This document shows, piece after piece, positions 29,966 to 42,755 of a stretch of DNA of 64,000 bases. The DNA lies in assembly GCA_030063045.1 (NCBI GenBank), contig JAQSEB010000054.1, forward strand, positions 992,001 through 1,056,000. The letters run 5' to 3'. The stretch is from Pratylenchus scribneri. Its lineage: Eukaryota; Nematoda; Chromadorea; Rhabditida; Pratylenchidae. The translations under genes were made by a program, and so were the position numbers. How positions within the stretch are numbered: the first letter of the stretch is position 1; each line of letters begins with the position of its first letter. The notes under the pieces were generated by a model. It had not been told where the DNA came from, made no database searches, and worked only from the letters and a program-made list of their open reading frames with translations.

Positions 29966-32900
29966 ATCCATTCGCAATTTTCAGTGTTTTTTTTCGAGAA
30001 ATTAATATTTTTCCCAAATTTTTTATTGCGACGTGGAATGAATGGAGAATTTGAGGGGAAACCCACAATTCCGTGGGCATGATTCATTGATTCATGGAAT
30101 TAAAAAATGGAATATTGTCCCAGAGAGGAAGGATTATGCAATGCGCGGAAATAATGAATGGATTTTGCCCTTTTTTGTGCCATTCCAAAAAATATAAGGG
30201 CACAAAAAAACTTCCATTCCTTCCTTCCAACTTCCTTCTTTGCACAATTAACAAAATCCTTTGGCTTCACCAAAGGAAAAAAAGGGAAGGAAAAATGCGG
30301 GTTTTGCGTCGTTTTGTGTGCGAACAAAGCCAATTTTGTGTTGTTGGCTTGGCCAATGCCCTTTTTGTCCCCATTTTTTGCCACCTAATCCCCAATTCCA
30401 AATGCCAAAGTGGGAAAAAAGAAACTTGAGAAGGCAAAATGGGAACATTCGGTGGTTGTTTAGATCCTTAATTTGGCGATGGCAAATATCCCTAAAGGGG
30501 TGAAAATGCCAAAAGGTGTTTTTGGAAGATGGCAAACAAAGAGAGTTGCCTTGGAAAAAGAATGGAACAATTATAAATATTTATTATTGCATTTGGTCCA
30601 TTTTAAATTGGTGAAAAAAGAAGAATGCTTTATGTTTTCGCCCTATTTGTCCATTTTTCAAGTGTGAATTTTTGGTTTTGAAGGAAAAAATTCAATTGAA
30701 TTCTTTCTTTTTCGGGCAAAAGTGCCATCCGAAAATGGCACTTTTCGAAAGTCTTTTTCTTTTTGTGATGAAGAGGGAAAATATTTAATTAAATTTTTAT
30801 ACTTTTTGGGATAAATTTGGTAATTAAAAAAATAGACAAAATTTAGAATTGACAGATTATTTGGAAAAATGCAAATGACAGCTTAAGAAGATTGCCGCTG
30901 ATTTGGCCATTTTATGCCATTGACGTTGAATGTGAATGAATATAAATGTAAATGCCATTGGCAGCAAATAAATAAATAAGGGAAAAATGGTGGGGGGATG
31001 GCATCTTCGCAAAGGATTTGATGACCAACGTCGAAATTCGATCTGCTATCTTTTCCCGTTGGAATTCTTCCCATTCTCTCCTTTTTGTGCCCACTATTAT
31101 CGCCTATTTTGTTGCTGACAGCCGGGTAGGTGGGGGCTTTCCGGATCTGGAACCCGGCAGCTTTTGTCCGGGAATGCCAATTAAAATAATTCCCAATGAA
31201 AAGGGGAAGACATCGCAAAAAATTCTACTGGCTAAGGGCATCCAACGCCTCTGTGCCCTTTTTTAGTGGTGACAGCTGGACTCTGTGCTAGGCTTCTATG
31301 GCCAAAAAAGGCGTGAAATTTGAGCGGAAACTGCCGTGGACGGGGTTGACGAGAAGAAGGAACAGATGGGAGGGGAAAAAGGATGGGATGGGGGCAAAAA
31401 CAAGGCTGCAACCCAGCAAATGATGCCGGACTTACTGATGAGATATTCTCGATGCCAAAAATGGGGGAAATTGGCTGAGAAAATGTGCGCATCCTTTTTA
31501 TGTATTTATGGAATATTTTTAGATGGAAAAAGCAAAGAGGGAACTTTGATAATTGAAAATAATTTGGTATAAAAAAAATTCGGATGACTAGACATTTAAA
31601 TGTGAAATATTTGCATAAAAAATATCGGAAAATTAAGTCGAACATTGAACATCCGTATTCCGTAACCAGTCCCTTGCTTTTGAAAAAATAAGGATAAATG
31701 GAAGGAAAACAATTTAGGGAAAGAAAAATGGGCTTGGGATGGGACACAACAATTTGGGCAATTATATTTCAAATATGAAAGGCAAAAAGATAAATTACTT
31801 CCCCAAAATTAAAGGGGAAAAATTCCCCGGAAGAAAGTCAAAAATTCTCAAATAATTTGCCGATCAAAAAATTTTATATAATTTGTTGAATTCGGGCAAT
31901 TCATAAAGGGAAGGGGACCATAAGGGAAAAATTATTATTGCTTGGCAAAGAGAAAAATGTGAGTGCATTTATTTTGGCTGCTCTCGAACTCTTCTCGATC
32001 AGCGAATGCCCCCTCTGCCCCAATGACGTTTTTTTGACGACGACGCATTTGACCCAAAATATATTGTTTCTTTTTGAATTAAAAATTGGAGGAATATGCG
32101 TGGAGGGAATAATTTTTATATTGGCCAAGACCAAATTGTTGACTGATTTTTTCCCACAAAAAAAATGTTAAATATTAAATATTAGTGAATCAGAAATTGT
32201 ATTTTAATGGAAAATTATTTATACAAAGGGCAATTGAAATATGGAATTCGGGGGACTTCTGAAATTTGTTTAACCCAGCATAGAATTGCGGATTAAGAAG
32301 AATTTTTAATTTTTTTAAATTAATAAGTGATTATTTTTTTTATTCAAATCTTCCGTATAAATTATAATTTATTTAAATCAAAATTAGACACTCTAAAATG
32401 GGTAAAATTAGTCAGAGTGAGGCCTTAATTGAAAATCTATTATCCGCGGATTTTATATTTTTATCGTATTTCTGTATCACCGTTTACAACTGAATGACCA
32501 CTTAAATTTATTCAATAACTTTATATTTATATTTATTTTTAATCCTATATGTATGATTGACCTTAAGGGAAATAAAATCATTTGTTGGACTTTGAATTGT
32601 AACATTTTGGAATTTTTGTATTTCTGAATTCTAACCAATTTTTTCACGCCTTTAAATGTCCCTTTATTTTCATTCTTCCCATCTTATTTTAATTAATTTT
32701 AAATATTCCCACCCTTATATGGGTATTATATGGGTATCTATTATCCTTATTAGTTAGAGGAATAAAATCACGGTTAGTTTTTATTTAAATAAAAACTTAT
32801 CCCGGTTTTTATAGTTTTAGCACATTCTCCATCCATTTTTTCACTTAACGGCCCATAAAATTAATTCATATCATCCAAATTTATTAGAATTAATGGAATA

Positions 32901-34020
32901 TGCCTTCACCTATACATCCTCCACTCATTTAAAGGCTTCTAATTTATATATAAAAAATTAAAATAAAAAATAATTAAGCCATTTTTGGAGGAAGCCTTTC
33001 AAATTGAATATGGCTTTAACAGATTTCCTTGAAGGGCTTTGGCCAAAAAATACTCAATCAACTGCAATCGTCTCCTATTCCGAAATTGGGATGGATTATT
33101 TTTTTCGGATCCCATGTCATCCTCCCAATGGAAAAATGGGCCAAATGCGCGGAATTGCCTCAAATGCATCCCATAAAATATTCACAGATAAATTCCATCC
33201 CCCTCTTCCATTCTATTTGACTTTTTCCTGTGGGTTTCCCAAGGCAACCAAAAGCATCATTTTTCCCCTGGATTTTTGTGATAAACACAGAAAAATTTGG
33301 AGAGGATATTGGGATGAATTGGAAATGAATTGGCCGTCTCAAATGTGGGTTTTGAATGGGAAAAGGACACGAAAGGCACATCCGCATTTTTTGCATATAA
33401 AAGTGATGGAATTTGAGGCGACAAAATTAATTAAAAATGAATGAAATTGGGGAATGGAGCGAAAATGAGGAATGATTAAAATTCGAATAAATATTTGCCA
33501 TTTTGATTTAAATGATGAACTCAAATTGAAGGAATTTTAAAGCGGATCAAAGGAAGATGGCAAATTGAAGGAGGAGGCAAATTTTAATCGGCCAAGAAAA
33601 TGATGAAAAGCGGAGGAGGAGGAGGAGCCAAGGGAATTAGCGAGGCAATGGGGGACACACGGCTGCTGTTTATTGATGAGGCCAATGGGGGATGGGGTGG
33701 ATGGGGGAATCCGGAGAAATTTTTTCACCCTTGACTGGATGGCAATTTTGATGGCCTCGACGAAAGGGGCGAATTGGCTTTTTTGATGGAATTGATGGGG
33801 GCAAAATGGCTTCTTCCTCCTTGAAGGAGGGGGGGGGGGGGGGGGGGGGAACATTTTTGTTGATGTGTGGTTGGGGAAATATTTGGCCATGAAAAAAAAT
33901 AAATTGATTTGGCGGGGGTGGATTTGAGACAGGAAGGAAAGGAACGAAGGAAGGTGGATAGGTAGTGGCTTGGCCATAAAGAAAAGCAACAAATTAAAAT
34001 TGTGAACAAAATTTGAAGAA
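29966..34020. other. Gene-poor stretch with unresolved open frames
   Basis: No recognisable gene. Frames of 94-171 codons occur on both strands (for example plus 30094-30429 and 33004-33444, minus 31232-31747), often over the same bases. The plus 146-codon frame at 33004-33444, starting MNMALTDFLEGLWP, is the best isolated candidate but has no family match. Around 31120-31180 is a locally GC-rich segment (CAGCCGGGTAGGTGGGGG). A minus frame at 33537-33992 owes its poly-proline to the poly-G tract. Confidence 0.35.
33829..33849. repeat. Poly-G tract, 21 G
   Basis: Uninterrupted G21 after AAGGA. Tracts this long form quadruplexes readily and are mutable. Confidence 0.95.
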
Positions 34021-34029
34021 AATTTGATG

Positions 34030-34345
34030 CTTTAATGTTTGAAAGCCATTTAATTCAACATTGGCTGATGAATTGTTTTGAATATGTGAATTTATAATTT
34101 TATAGAGCAGAAAATTTTCCATCAAATTTGATTGAATTCATTTTACAAAACAAATTTTAAAAGAAATTTTTTATCAAATTTACCAAAAATATGCAAAAAG
34201 GCAATCATTTTCCTTCAAAGTATCAAAATTTTCTTCAGTAAAATTGTTTATAAAATAATTTTAATCAAATTTGATAGATAATTTTTTGTTTTATTCAAAT
34301 GTAAATTAAATTATTCAAAATAATTCAGCCAATTTAAATGGCATC
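34030..34345. repeat. Foldback element C, copy 1
   Basis: AAAGCCATTTAATTCAACATTGGCTGATGAATTGTTTTGAA at about 34040 faces TTCAAAATAATTCAGCCAATTTAAATGGC at about 34314; inner arms around GAGCAGAAAATTTTCCATCAAATTTGATTGAATTCATTTTA also pair. The same structure occurs at 36040-36360. Confidence 0.7.
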
Positions 34346-35249
34346 AAACAATTTGGCCATAACCCGTTCTCTGTTCCCTTTGGACTACTTTGGCCAATCC
34401 CAGGAAGTTAGGAATTTGTGCCATCTTTATGTCATTTGAATTTGAGGTCAATATATTCCTAGAAAGGTGGAATGACCAAAACAAAAGCAAATTTTGGAAG
34501 AACAATAGAAAATGAGGGAATATTATGGAGGAAATACTCAAAAATAGAAAATTATTGTGTTCCAAAATTGCCAATTCTGACCTCCTTTTGAACATGCAAT
34601 ATTGCCAAATTTAGCGAAGAAATGTTTTTGTTTTATTTTTGGGCGGCATTGAACAAAAAATAAAGGAGAACATCCCCTTCCATTCTCATCCCTTTTTTTA
34701 TTCATTTTCATTTATTGGCCCAAAACATTGAATGACAACTGCCAATGCCCATCCCCCCCCCCCACCCAATGTAGCATTCACAAATGCGGGGAATGCCGCC
34801 CTTATGATAAAAAAAATATAAATGGCATATGTGAAAATAAAATGAACAATAAAAAAGTGAAAAGCTTCGGAGGTGAATGGAAGGGTGGGAAATGTGAATT
34901 TGGATTGAGGTGGGTTCATTTTCATCCCCAACCCCCTTCCATTCACTTTGGCCCGATGGCCAATTGGCTTTAACCCCCTCATCCAACCCATCCTCTGCTC
35001 TGCCATTTCACCCTTTTTCCATCTTCCCTTGGGACATTGGCTTAATTATGGGCCGAAGCCGCTTAATTCGATTTGGTCAGCCCCCGCCTCTTCCCTCTCT
35101 CTTTTGGCCAAAAAGACGTCCTTAAAATTTGGAGCAAAAATAAAATAATGAGAAGGCTAAAATGAGAAGAGGGAAGGAAATATTTACGTGAAAAAAATTT
35201 AAAAATAAATCAATGCCTCTTATATTCAGATTTTGAAATTGCCAAAAAA
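34346..35249. other. Intergenic, no gene recognised
   Basis: Several overlapping frames of 66-102 codons on both strands, open mainly because of C/G-rich runs, including an 11-C tract at 34753-34763. No motif or splice support. Confidence 0.45.
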
Positions 35250-35600
35250 AAAAGTAAGCCAAAAATAATTATAATGGTTTAAATGGTTTGTCCTATATTC
35301 ACAAACTAAATATACCCAAAATTGGATAGAGCTGGTCAAGACGCATTGAATGGTATATAATTTGGTTATGATTTGGTCAACAATTAAAGGGTATTAAACG
35401 GTTTAAACCAATCTTGGTTTTTGGTTCAAAACTAAGTTAGAACTGGCTAAGTCTAAATCAAAACCATAAGCAAATGATGTGTCTCATCGAGATCTATCTA
35501 ATGAATATAAGGTTGGTGAGACTGAAATAAACCTTTGAGCCGTATAATCTTTTCGACATTTTCATTGTTTTTTCGGCAAATTAAATATAATATTTCCTTT
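35250..35600 (+). repeat. Interspersed repeat B, copy
   Basis: Best-preserved B copy: TTTGTCCTATATTCACAAACTAAATATACC, TTGGATAGAGCTGGTCAAGACGCATTGAATGG, ATAATTTGGTTATGATTTGGTCAA, CATCGAGATCTATC and TTTTTTCGGCAAATTAAATA. It ends about 250 bp downstream of the stop of the neuropeptide gene. Confidence 0.75.
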
Positions 35601-35848
35601 TTTGATTGACCCAAAAATGATGGATTTATTATTGCCAATTCTAAATTAAATAAGAATAATCAACGATTTTATTGTTTTGATCATTGAGAACGAATTGTGA
35701 AAATGTGTGGAATGTGTATTAAAAATTTATGGAAATGACCGGAGATCAAAAAAAAAGGATTGGGGGAATATTTGAGAGGGAATCATCGCCGTAATTTCGC
35801 ACATCATCATTCAAAATTTGCTTCCTCGCCAAATTTATTTTTCCTCAT

Positions 35849-36781
35849 TTAACGTCTTCGGCGTCGACCGGCTCCACCGCCCAAAAGAATGTCCTCTGCT
35901 TGATTACCGTCGCCCCATTGTTGCAATGTGCATTGGACGGGCGAAAAGAAACCTGCAAAAATTATTATTATTATTTAATGAATGAATTGTTTTGAATTCA
36001 TATTCCATCCAAATTTACTAGATTAAGTTTGATTGATGCCGAAAATGCTTGAAGCCATTTAACTCAACAATTGCTGTACTGTTTTGAATGCTTAAATATT
36101 TAATTGGTTAGAGTAGAAAATCTCTTATAAATTTGATGGAATTCATTTTATAAACAAATTTGATTGAAGAAAGTTTTGATGCTTTGAATAAAAATGTTGT
36201 TTTTTCGACATTTTTGGACAATTTGAAAAAAATTTATTTTATAAAATTGTTTATTCATATGAATTCCATCATCTTTGATGGAGAATTTTCTGCTCTATCC
36301 AATCATAATTAAATTGTTCAAAACGGTTCAGTCAATGTTGAGTTAAATGGCTTTATTCGCCATCTACCCATCCACCCTTTCATATTCCTCAAATCACTCA
36401 CAATTTCGATCGTATTTCTTGGCCAACGGCAGTGTATGATGTCCTAAACCAAGGTCCCGCCTCTTTTTCTGCTGTTGCTCGTTTGGCCTTGCTGCCAACA
36501 TTTGGAACATTGGGGCCACATCGCTCAATGGGACAAGGGAATTTTGGCCATCCGCATCACTGGAAAATTATAAAATTAATTGAAATGTGGAGGAATATTT
36601 CTCACCGTAACAATGCAGCGAAATAAACCCTTCTTTCGGCCGGCTCAAAGCCCACGGGCAATGCCTGGGCCGAATTCATGGAAAGCAATGCGAAGGCCAA
36701 TAATGCCAAAATTGTGGAGAAAATTGAGTGGAATTTGGCGGGGAATGGCCGATTCAGGAACACTGGAATTGTCACCTCCAT
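35849..36781 (-). CDS. Neuropeptide precursor with allatostatin-C/somatostatin-like loop
   Basis: Three short exons close in phase: 36606-36781, 36402-36559 and 35849-35952; 145 residues. Residues 1-40 are a long signal region with the hydrophobic core STILALLAFALLSM and a likely cut after AQA. The pro-region holds PAERRVYFAALLRD and an Ala/Pro/Met-rich spacer. Basic processing sites follow: KKRR, then LAKK before YDRNCFFSPVQCTLQQW. The two cysteines span an eight-residue ring, CFFSPVQC, with the same spacing and Pro position as arthropod allatostatin-C (CYFNPISC). A Gly/Arg-rich end (GGGAGRRRRR) precedes TAA. Expected role: secreted cyclic peptide signalling through a somatostatin/allatostatin-C-type GPCR. 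The second intron carries foldback element C. The class is inferred from motif and architecture; I am not certain which named worm gene is orthologous. Note the exons are too short to stand out as open frames. Confidence 0.82.
36040..36360. repeat. Foldback element C, copy 2 (neuropeptide intron 2)
   Basis: AGCCATTTAACTCAACAATTGCTGTACTGTTTTGAA at about 36052 pairs with TTCAAAACGGTTCAGTCAATGTTGAGTTAAATGGCT at about 36317; inner arms with ATTTGATGGAATTCAT/ATGAATTCCATCATC also pair. It explains why this intron (449 bp) is about ten times the usual size. Confidence 0.75.
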
Positions 36782-39700
36782 TGCGCGAAAATAAAGAAAA
36801 ATATGTGAAGAAAAAATTTGCTGAACCCTGCAAAAAATGAAATTTTAGAGGAAATTTTCTCGGATAAATGCGCGAATGGGGAAAATGGGAAGAAAAAAAC
36901 CAGCTTGTCGCCTTTTGAGATAACTCTTCGAGAAATTAGTCAATTTTGATGATTTTATTATCAAATTAAAGAGCAAACTATTGACAATTAAGCAATATTA
37001 ATTTTAGTTAAAATTGATTCAAAAACATGGAAATTTTCGCTAAATATTTTAGGTCATTTTAAAATAAAATTGGTATCAATAAATAGAGATCATTTGGTAC
37101 AAAAATCTAAATTAGCTCATTCTTTGATGAATTTATTATAAAAGGCGAGAAATTGGGTATACCAAGAAAAAAAAAGTCGGGTAATAAGTAAATGAAGGGG
37201 AAAAGGACACATATTAGCCATTTTTAGGGGAGAAAAGAATGAACTTTATACATTTTTAGGCCTTTTAAAAGTGGTTTTTTGAAGGGCATAATGGCAAATG
37301 GCTTACTAATGTTTTTGAGGGGGATGGGAATGCTTTTTTGTGCCAATTGTACAACCACCAGTGTACTAAATAACATCCCCCATTTTGGCGGCTATTTAGT
37401 TGGAGTGCCTCTCCCAACATTTTGAATAATTCACACAATTTGCGCTTTTTTGCCGCCAAACCGGTGTGTTAAAACGTTTTGAGGGCGGAGGACGCACATC
37501 CCCCTCCCCCTTTTTTGAATGGGATGGCACACGGATCCGAATGGATTAATTGCTTCACCATGGATGGATGGATGGATGCGGGGGAGGTGAATTTGAATTC
37601 GACGGGAACAAAAAAGATTGGACCCCAATTTTGGCACTAGGCGACCATAGAGGAGGGCCGAATGCGCGATTATTCTGACGTTTTTTTTGGACCCATGAAA
37701 GAACTTTGGATTTTTGGATTTGAAGGTGAAAAAAATGTTGGAAAATTGAAATTATTTATTGTAGGAATTATGGGGGAAAATGTTGGTTTTTTGTGTGTAT
37801 TGATGGAAATGGGCAAATTGGTTTCGAATAAATTCCCATAAAACACGATACTTTTGATGAGATGAATTGAACAAAACAACGAGAAACTTTTGAGAATAAA
37901 TGAGCAAAGTATATTAATGAACAAACATCAAGCGAAGTGCGTGAAGTCATTATTTCCTTCCTTTTTTTCAAAGCAATAAATTTTTAATTAGTCATATTTA
38001 CTACAATTTAATTCCCGGAGGTGTTTTTTTAAAGTATTATTAAATAATTTTTCGGGGTTTTAATTATATTTTTTTTCATATTCTACGTAAATGATCTCTT
38101 TTCATCCTTTAAAAAGTTCCTTTAATATTTGTAGGAAAAGCCGCTAATTATGCCACTTTTTAGATGACATTTAGAGTTTTTAAAATGGCATATCGTCTTC
38201 CAAAATAGGTTAGCTATGGCCAAAATAACTCAGAGTACGAAAACTTCTTTCGAAAATTGTTATAGCTAAAAACGGGTGGCCCATTCATTTCTTCCAGAGG
38301 ATAATTTAATAATCTATTTTCGAGGACCACAGAACAGATGATATATTTTTTTGAGGAGCAGTCTATATGGATTATAATAATTTGAAAATTGAAGCATTTA
38401 AAAAATTGAACGATTAGTTATGGAAAATTGTAAAGAACAATTAAATAGACTTAAATTTAAGAAAAAATTTTAATGATGCCATATTACTGAGTAAAAGGGT
38501 GAACCAATTTATTTATGAAAATATTACATTTTATAGCCAAAACTTGGCTCTTTAATATGGCATCAAATTAATTGAAAGCAGATTTTAGGATTCCAAATAA
38601 TATGGCACCATAATCTTGGCCATGCTCAAAATGGAGCATTTCCGACCGACTGTGATTCAATGATTGAACAAAGAATGATGCCAAAATGTGCCGAAAGGGG
38701 ATTTGGAGAGGACAAGAAGCCATTGAATTTTGTCCTTGGCTAAATTAAAATTGAACGATTGGACTATTGGATACAATTTTTTGGATGGCACGCTTCCATT
38801 GCAAAATGGGAAATGAGCCCAGGGGCATTCCCAGAAATGTTTGTTGGCGGCTAAATTTGTTGCGCAGCAAAAATTGGATTTTTTTTAATTGGAAGGAAAG
38901 TCTAGAAATGGAGGAAAAAACAACAAATCCAAATTGGAAGGGGGAAAATTGACTTAAAATATTGGCAAACGCATCTGCTTTTCCCCTTCCGGATGAATTC
39001 ATTGGCCAAAACATTTGGGGGAGAGGCCATCCGGCGACTATTAAAGGAAAAAATGGCCTCAGGCTCTGTGGCGATAAAGGGCGTCGATGTCGGCATCGGC
39101 ACCCACTTGACGGAGGGGACAACATTTACGAAAAGTGGTAAGCCGGAGGGAAATATGGCCAAAAGGGGAATAAATTCGCCTACTCAATTTTTTTGATGAA
39201 ATATTTTTATAAGGGGAATGGATGGATGGCTATTGGCTATTTATTTATTTTAGAATTTTTAGCTAATTTTGTACAAAAATAACCACAAAAAATAGGATTA
39301 TTGGAATTTTTACTTGGAATCTTTGATGAAAAAAAATTGAAAGATGAACCTTGGCCCCAACAAAAAATTCTTCCTATTTTCATGCTAATTTGATGAGTTT
39401 TGTTTTGGGCTCTAAATTGTGCCCATAAATTACCTTAGTCCTCTGTTTTTGGTGGAAATTAAGGAAATAGAAGAATTTGCTTTAAAAAATGGAATGAACG
39501 AAGACCAAAGATTCTTCCATCTATTCTTTGATGATTTTCTGCAACAAATTGATGGTGGGATCTTCCCGTGGGATTGTGTGGCCAAGAATTGATGCCAATT
39601 TTTCAAAATAATTTTGCCATTTTTTCTAAGGAACAAATCCATTTTCGATTTAACAAAAATTGCCCATTTTTTCAATTAACCATGCAAACATCGCATCATT

Positions 39701-41427
39701 CATTTTTGGGTTTTTTTTTGCCTTTTTTATGATTATTCTTTTGTATCAAAAATTTGTGGGAATTTTGGCTTGGCAGCCTCACATTTTGAAGAGGGAAAGA
39801 AAAAAGAGGATATTAAAAAAGAGGGAATCCAACAAAAGGCCGCAATATTTTCTTGCATTTTTATTGTCTCCGAAATGGCCAATGAAAAAAATGAAAAGGG
39901 GGAAATGGCCACAAATTGACGTGCTTTTTTTCGCTTTTGCCAATGATTTTGCGAGTTTTGTGGTACAATTGGCTTACTTTGGCACGAAAAAATTCAAAGT
40001 ATAATAAAGGGTGGGAATTGGAGGCGGAGAATTGGGTGGTGCGGGAAAATTTTCGGAGATTTGGAATTGAAAGGGGAATTTTGGAGTTGAGGAGGAGCGA
40101 CCCTTTGTCGGCGATGTGTCGAAGTGGAAAAAGTTATTCTCCCACGAATTTGGCAAGAAAAAACATTCATCAGCGATTTGGGATTTGATTATGACGGCGA
40201 TTTATTAAATCGGAGGCTTCGGGTTTTTTTTATTGTTCCGAAAATGATTTTCATAAACTCAAATTTGGGTAATTTTTATGAATTTATAAGAAAATGGAGC
40301 TTGCCAAAGGAGAAGCATGGAATTGGAGTGTGGAGGCGGGCATTTATTTTAGGAAAGTTTGCTGACTATTTTTGGGATTATGAAGGGAAAAACATTGTTT
40401 TTTGTTGTTTTGGAAATTTGCAAAGGAACAAACTAATTGGCTTAACGGTGGGAAACTTTTGTGAATTTTGCTATTTTGCAAGAAACAGAGAGAAAATATG
40501 TAAAATGAAATGAATACCACAAAATGGATGAAAAACATTGGCATCATCAAAAAAAAAATAGAGGAATTTGTAGATGAATGCCATATGAATTAGGAGCGCA
40601 ACATTCTCTGCTGGTATTTGTAGAGAGAATGGAAAGAATAAGTCCCCAGGGAAAATTCATGAAAATTTACGATAAAATTTATATGAATAATAGCCAATCA
40701 CCGTTGAAACGTCACCAGAGGAAAGGGGCGTAGGCGAATTTTGTGGATTTGTGAATTTGTTGAGAATTTTATAAATAAATGTATTTTGTCAATTACTCAA
40801 TAATTATTAGTTATGAGTTTTGACATAATTATAGTATTTGAATAGACATTTGTGAACATTATTGAATTAAAAACAATCGTGAATTAAAGTTTTGCAAAAC
40901 TTAATCTTTAATTCCTTAATCCTTATTGAAAACTTAGTCTTTACTCTTTAATTTTAAATTTTTCCAGAAAAAACATAATTTTTAATAAATTCAATTTTCT
41001 GCTGTTTGCACTCCTCTCAAAAATGCAAAACACAAAGTGAAATCAACTTAAAATCCTACGTATATTTTACATTGTACAATGGCCTCAAAAGTGCCGTGTA
41101 TTTATTATTTGCGTCAAATAATAACTAATAAGTATGTAGTGAAGTTAGGTTCAGCAGTTGAGTTTCAATGGGAAAATGAGGCCATGGGAAGGAATACGGC
41201 AGAAAGAGGAATGGTTTGGTAGAATTGCCGGAATTTGCCCAATAATGTGGGAAATTTTTTGCTACTATTGGGCACCCCTGATGACTTTTGTTTGAATAGG
41301 AAATGGAGAGGAGGGGGAGGGGAATACTAATAAAAATTTTGCACTTTATGAAGGCCCCTTTTGTTCACGTATTTTCTTTGGTTTATTACAATTTTAACTT
41401 GCAATTACAAGTTGCAACTACTCACAA
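36782..41427. other. Gene-poor stretch
   Basis: Contains an element-A copy at about 36905-37145 (TTATCAAATTAAAGAGCAAACTATTGACAATTAAGC and a decayed reverse arm). At 38960-39180 is a less AT-rich patch open in three frames (plus frame starting MNSLAKTFGGEAIRR at 38993; another reading ASAFPLPDEFIGQ). At 39660-40513 three overlapping plus frames of 90-129 codons run on, Phe/Lys/Arg-rich and without motif. AACAAATCCATTTTCGATTTAACAAA at about 39635 matches 14093. Nothing I can name as a gene. Confidence 0.4.
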
Positions 41428-42452
41428 GAGAAGGCGGAATTATTCTAAGTTCGCAAGGCGGAATTATTCTAAGTTTGCCAGGCGGAATTATTCTAAGTTG
41501 ACCAGGCGGAATTATTCTAAGTTCGCCAGGCAGAATTAAAACAGGCGGAATTATTCTAAGTTCGCAAGGCGGAATTATTCTAAGTTTGCCAGGCGGAATT
41601 ATTCTAAGTTGACCAGGCGGAATTATTCTAAGTTCGCCAGGCAGAATTAAAACAGGCGGAATTATTCTAAGTTCGCCAGGCGGAATTATTCTAAGTTGAC
41701 CAGGCGGAATTATTCTAAGTTCGCCAGGTGGAATTAAAACAGGCGGAATTATTCTAAGTTTGCCAGGCGGAATTATTCTAAGTTTGCCAGGCGGAATTAT
41801 TCTAAGTTGACCAGGCGGAATTAAAACAGGCGGAATTATTCTAAGTTGACAAGGCGAAATTATTCTAAGTTCGCCAGGCGGAATTAAAACAGGCGGAATT
41901 ATTCTAAGCTGACCAGGCGGAATTATTCGAAACTGATCAGGCTGAATTATTCTATGTTCGCCAGGCGGCTAAGTTCGCCAGGCGGAATTAAAACAGGCGG
42001 AATTATTCTAAGTTCGCCAGACGGAATTAAAACAGGCGGAATTATTCTAAGTTGACCAGGCGGAATTAAAACAGGCGGAATTATTCTAAGTTCGCCAGGC
42101 GGAATTAAAACAGGCGGAATTATTCTAAGTTGACCAGGTGGAATTAAAACAGGCGGAATTATTCTAAGTTCGCCAGGCGGAATTAAAACAGGCGGAATTA
42201 TTCTAAGATCGCCAGGCGGAATTAAAACAGGCGGAATTATTCTAAGTTCGCCAGGCGGAATTATTCTAAGTTCGCCAGGTAGAATTAAAACAGGCGGAAT
42301 AATTCTAAGTTCGCCAGGCGGAATTAAAACAGGCGGAATTATTCTAAGATCGCCAGGCGGAATTATTCTAAGTTCGCCAGGCGAAATTAAAACAGGCGGA
42401 ATTATTCTAAGTTCGCCAGACGGAATTAAAACAGGCGGAATTATTCTTAGAA
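41428..42452. repeat. 24-bp minisatellite, array 2
   Basis: About 1 kb of GGCGGAATTATTCTAAGTTCGCCA-type units, alternating with an 18-bp AGGCGGAATTAAAAC module in the right half. It is the reverse complement of array 1 (20996-21460). Variants (TTGACC, TTTGCC, TTCGCA for TTCGCC) are themselves arranged in short runs at the left end, where a block of about 117 bp (41437-41553) is repeated at 41554-41670. A RRNYSKFA repeat frame at the left edge is a by-product. Confidence 0.93.
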
Positions 42453-42755
42453 ACAGGAAAAATTTTAATTATTATTTTTATATGGGATTCATGTTTAATA
42501 TAGTATAGTGACATGTTATGATGAGGGAAAAACACTTCAAATATATACTTAATAAAATAGGAAGCTAATTAAATATGATTAAATGTGCTGGAAGTTAATC
42601 AAATCTATTCTGTTTTTCCATTGGCATTTACCACCCACATACTAAATTCAATTAATGCTTCACATTTGCCCCTTTAGATCAATTAAATTAAATTTATTTT
42701 TATAGACTAAAATAAATTAAAAGTACAAATTTTTTTTCACATTTTCGTCATTCAT

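Noticed and set aside
33537..33992. 151-codon proline-rich frame
   Set aside because: The proline run is the poly-G tract read on the other strand; no other support.
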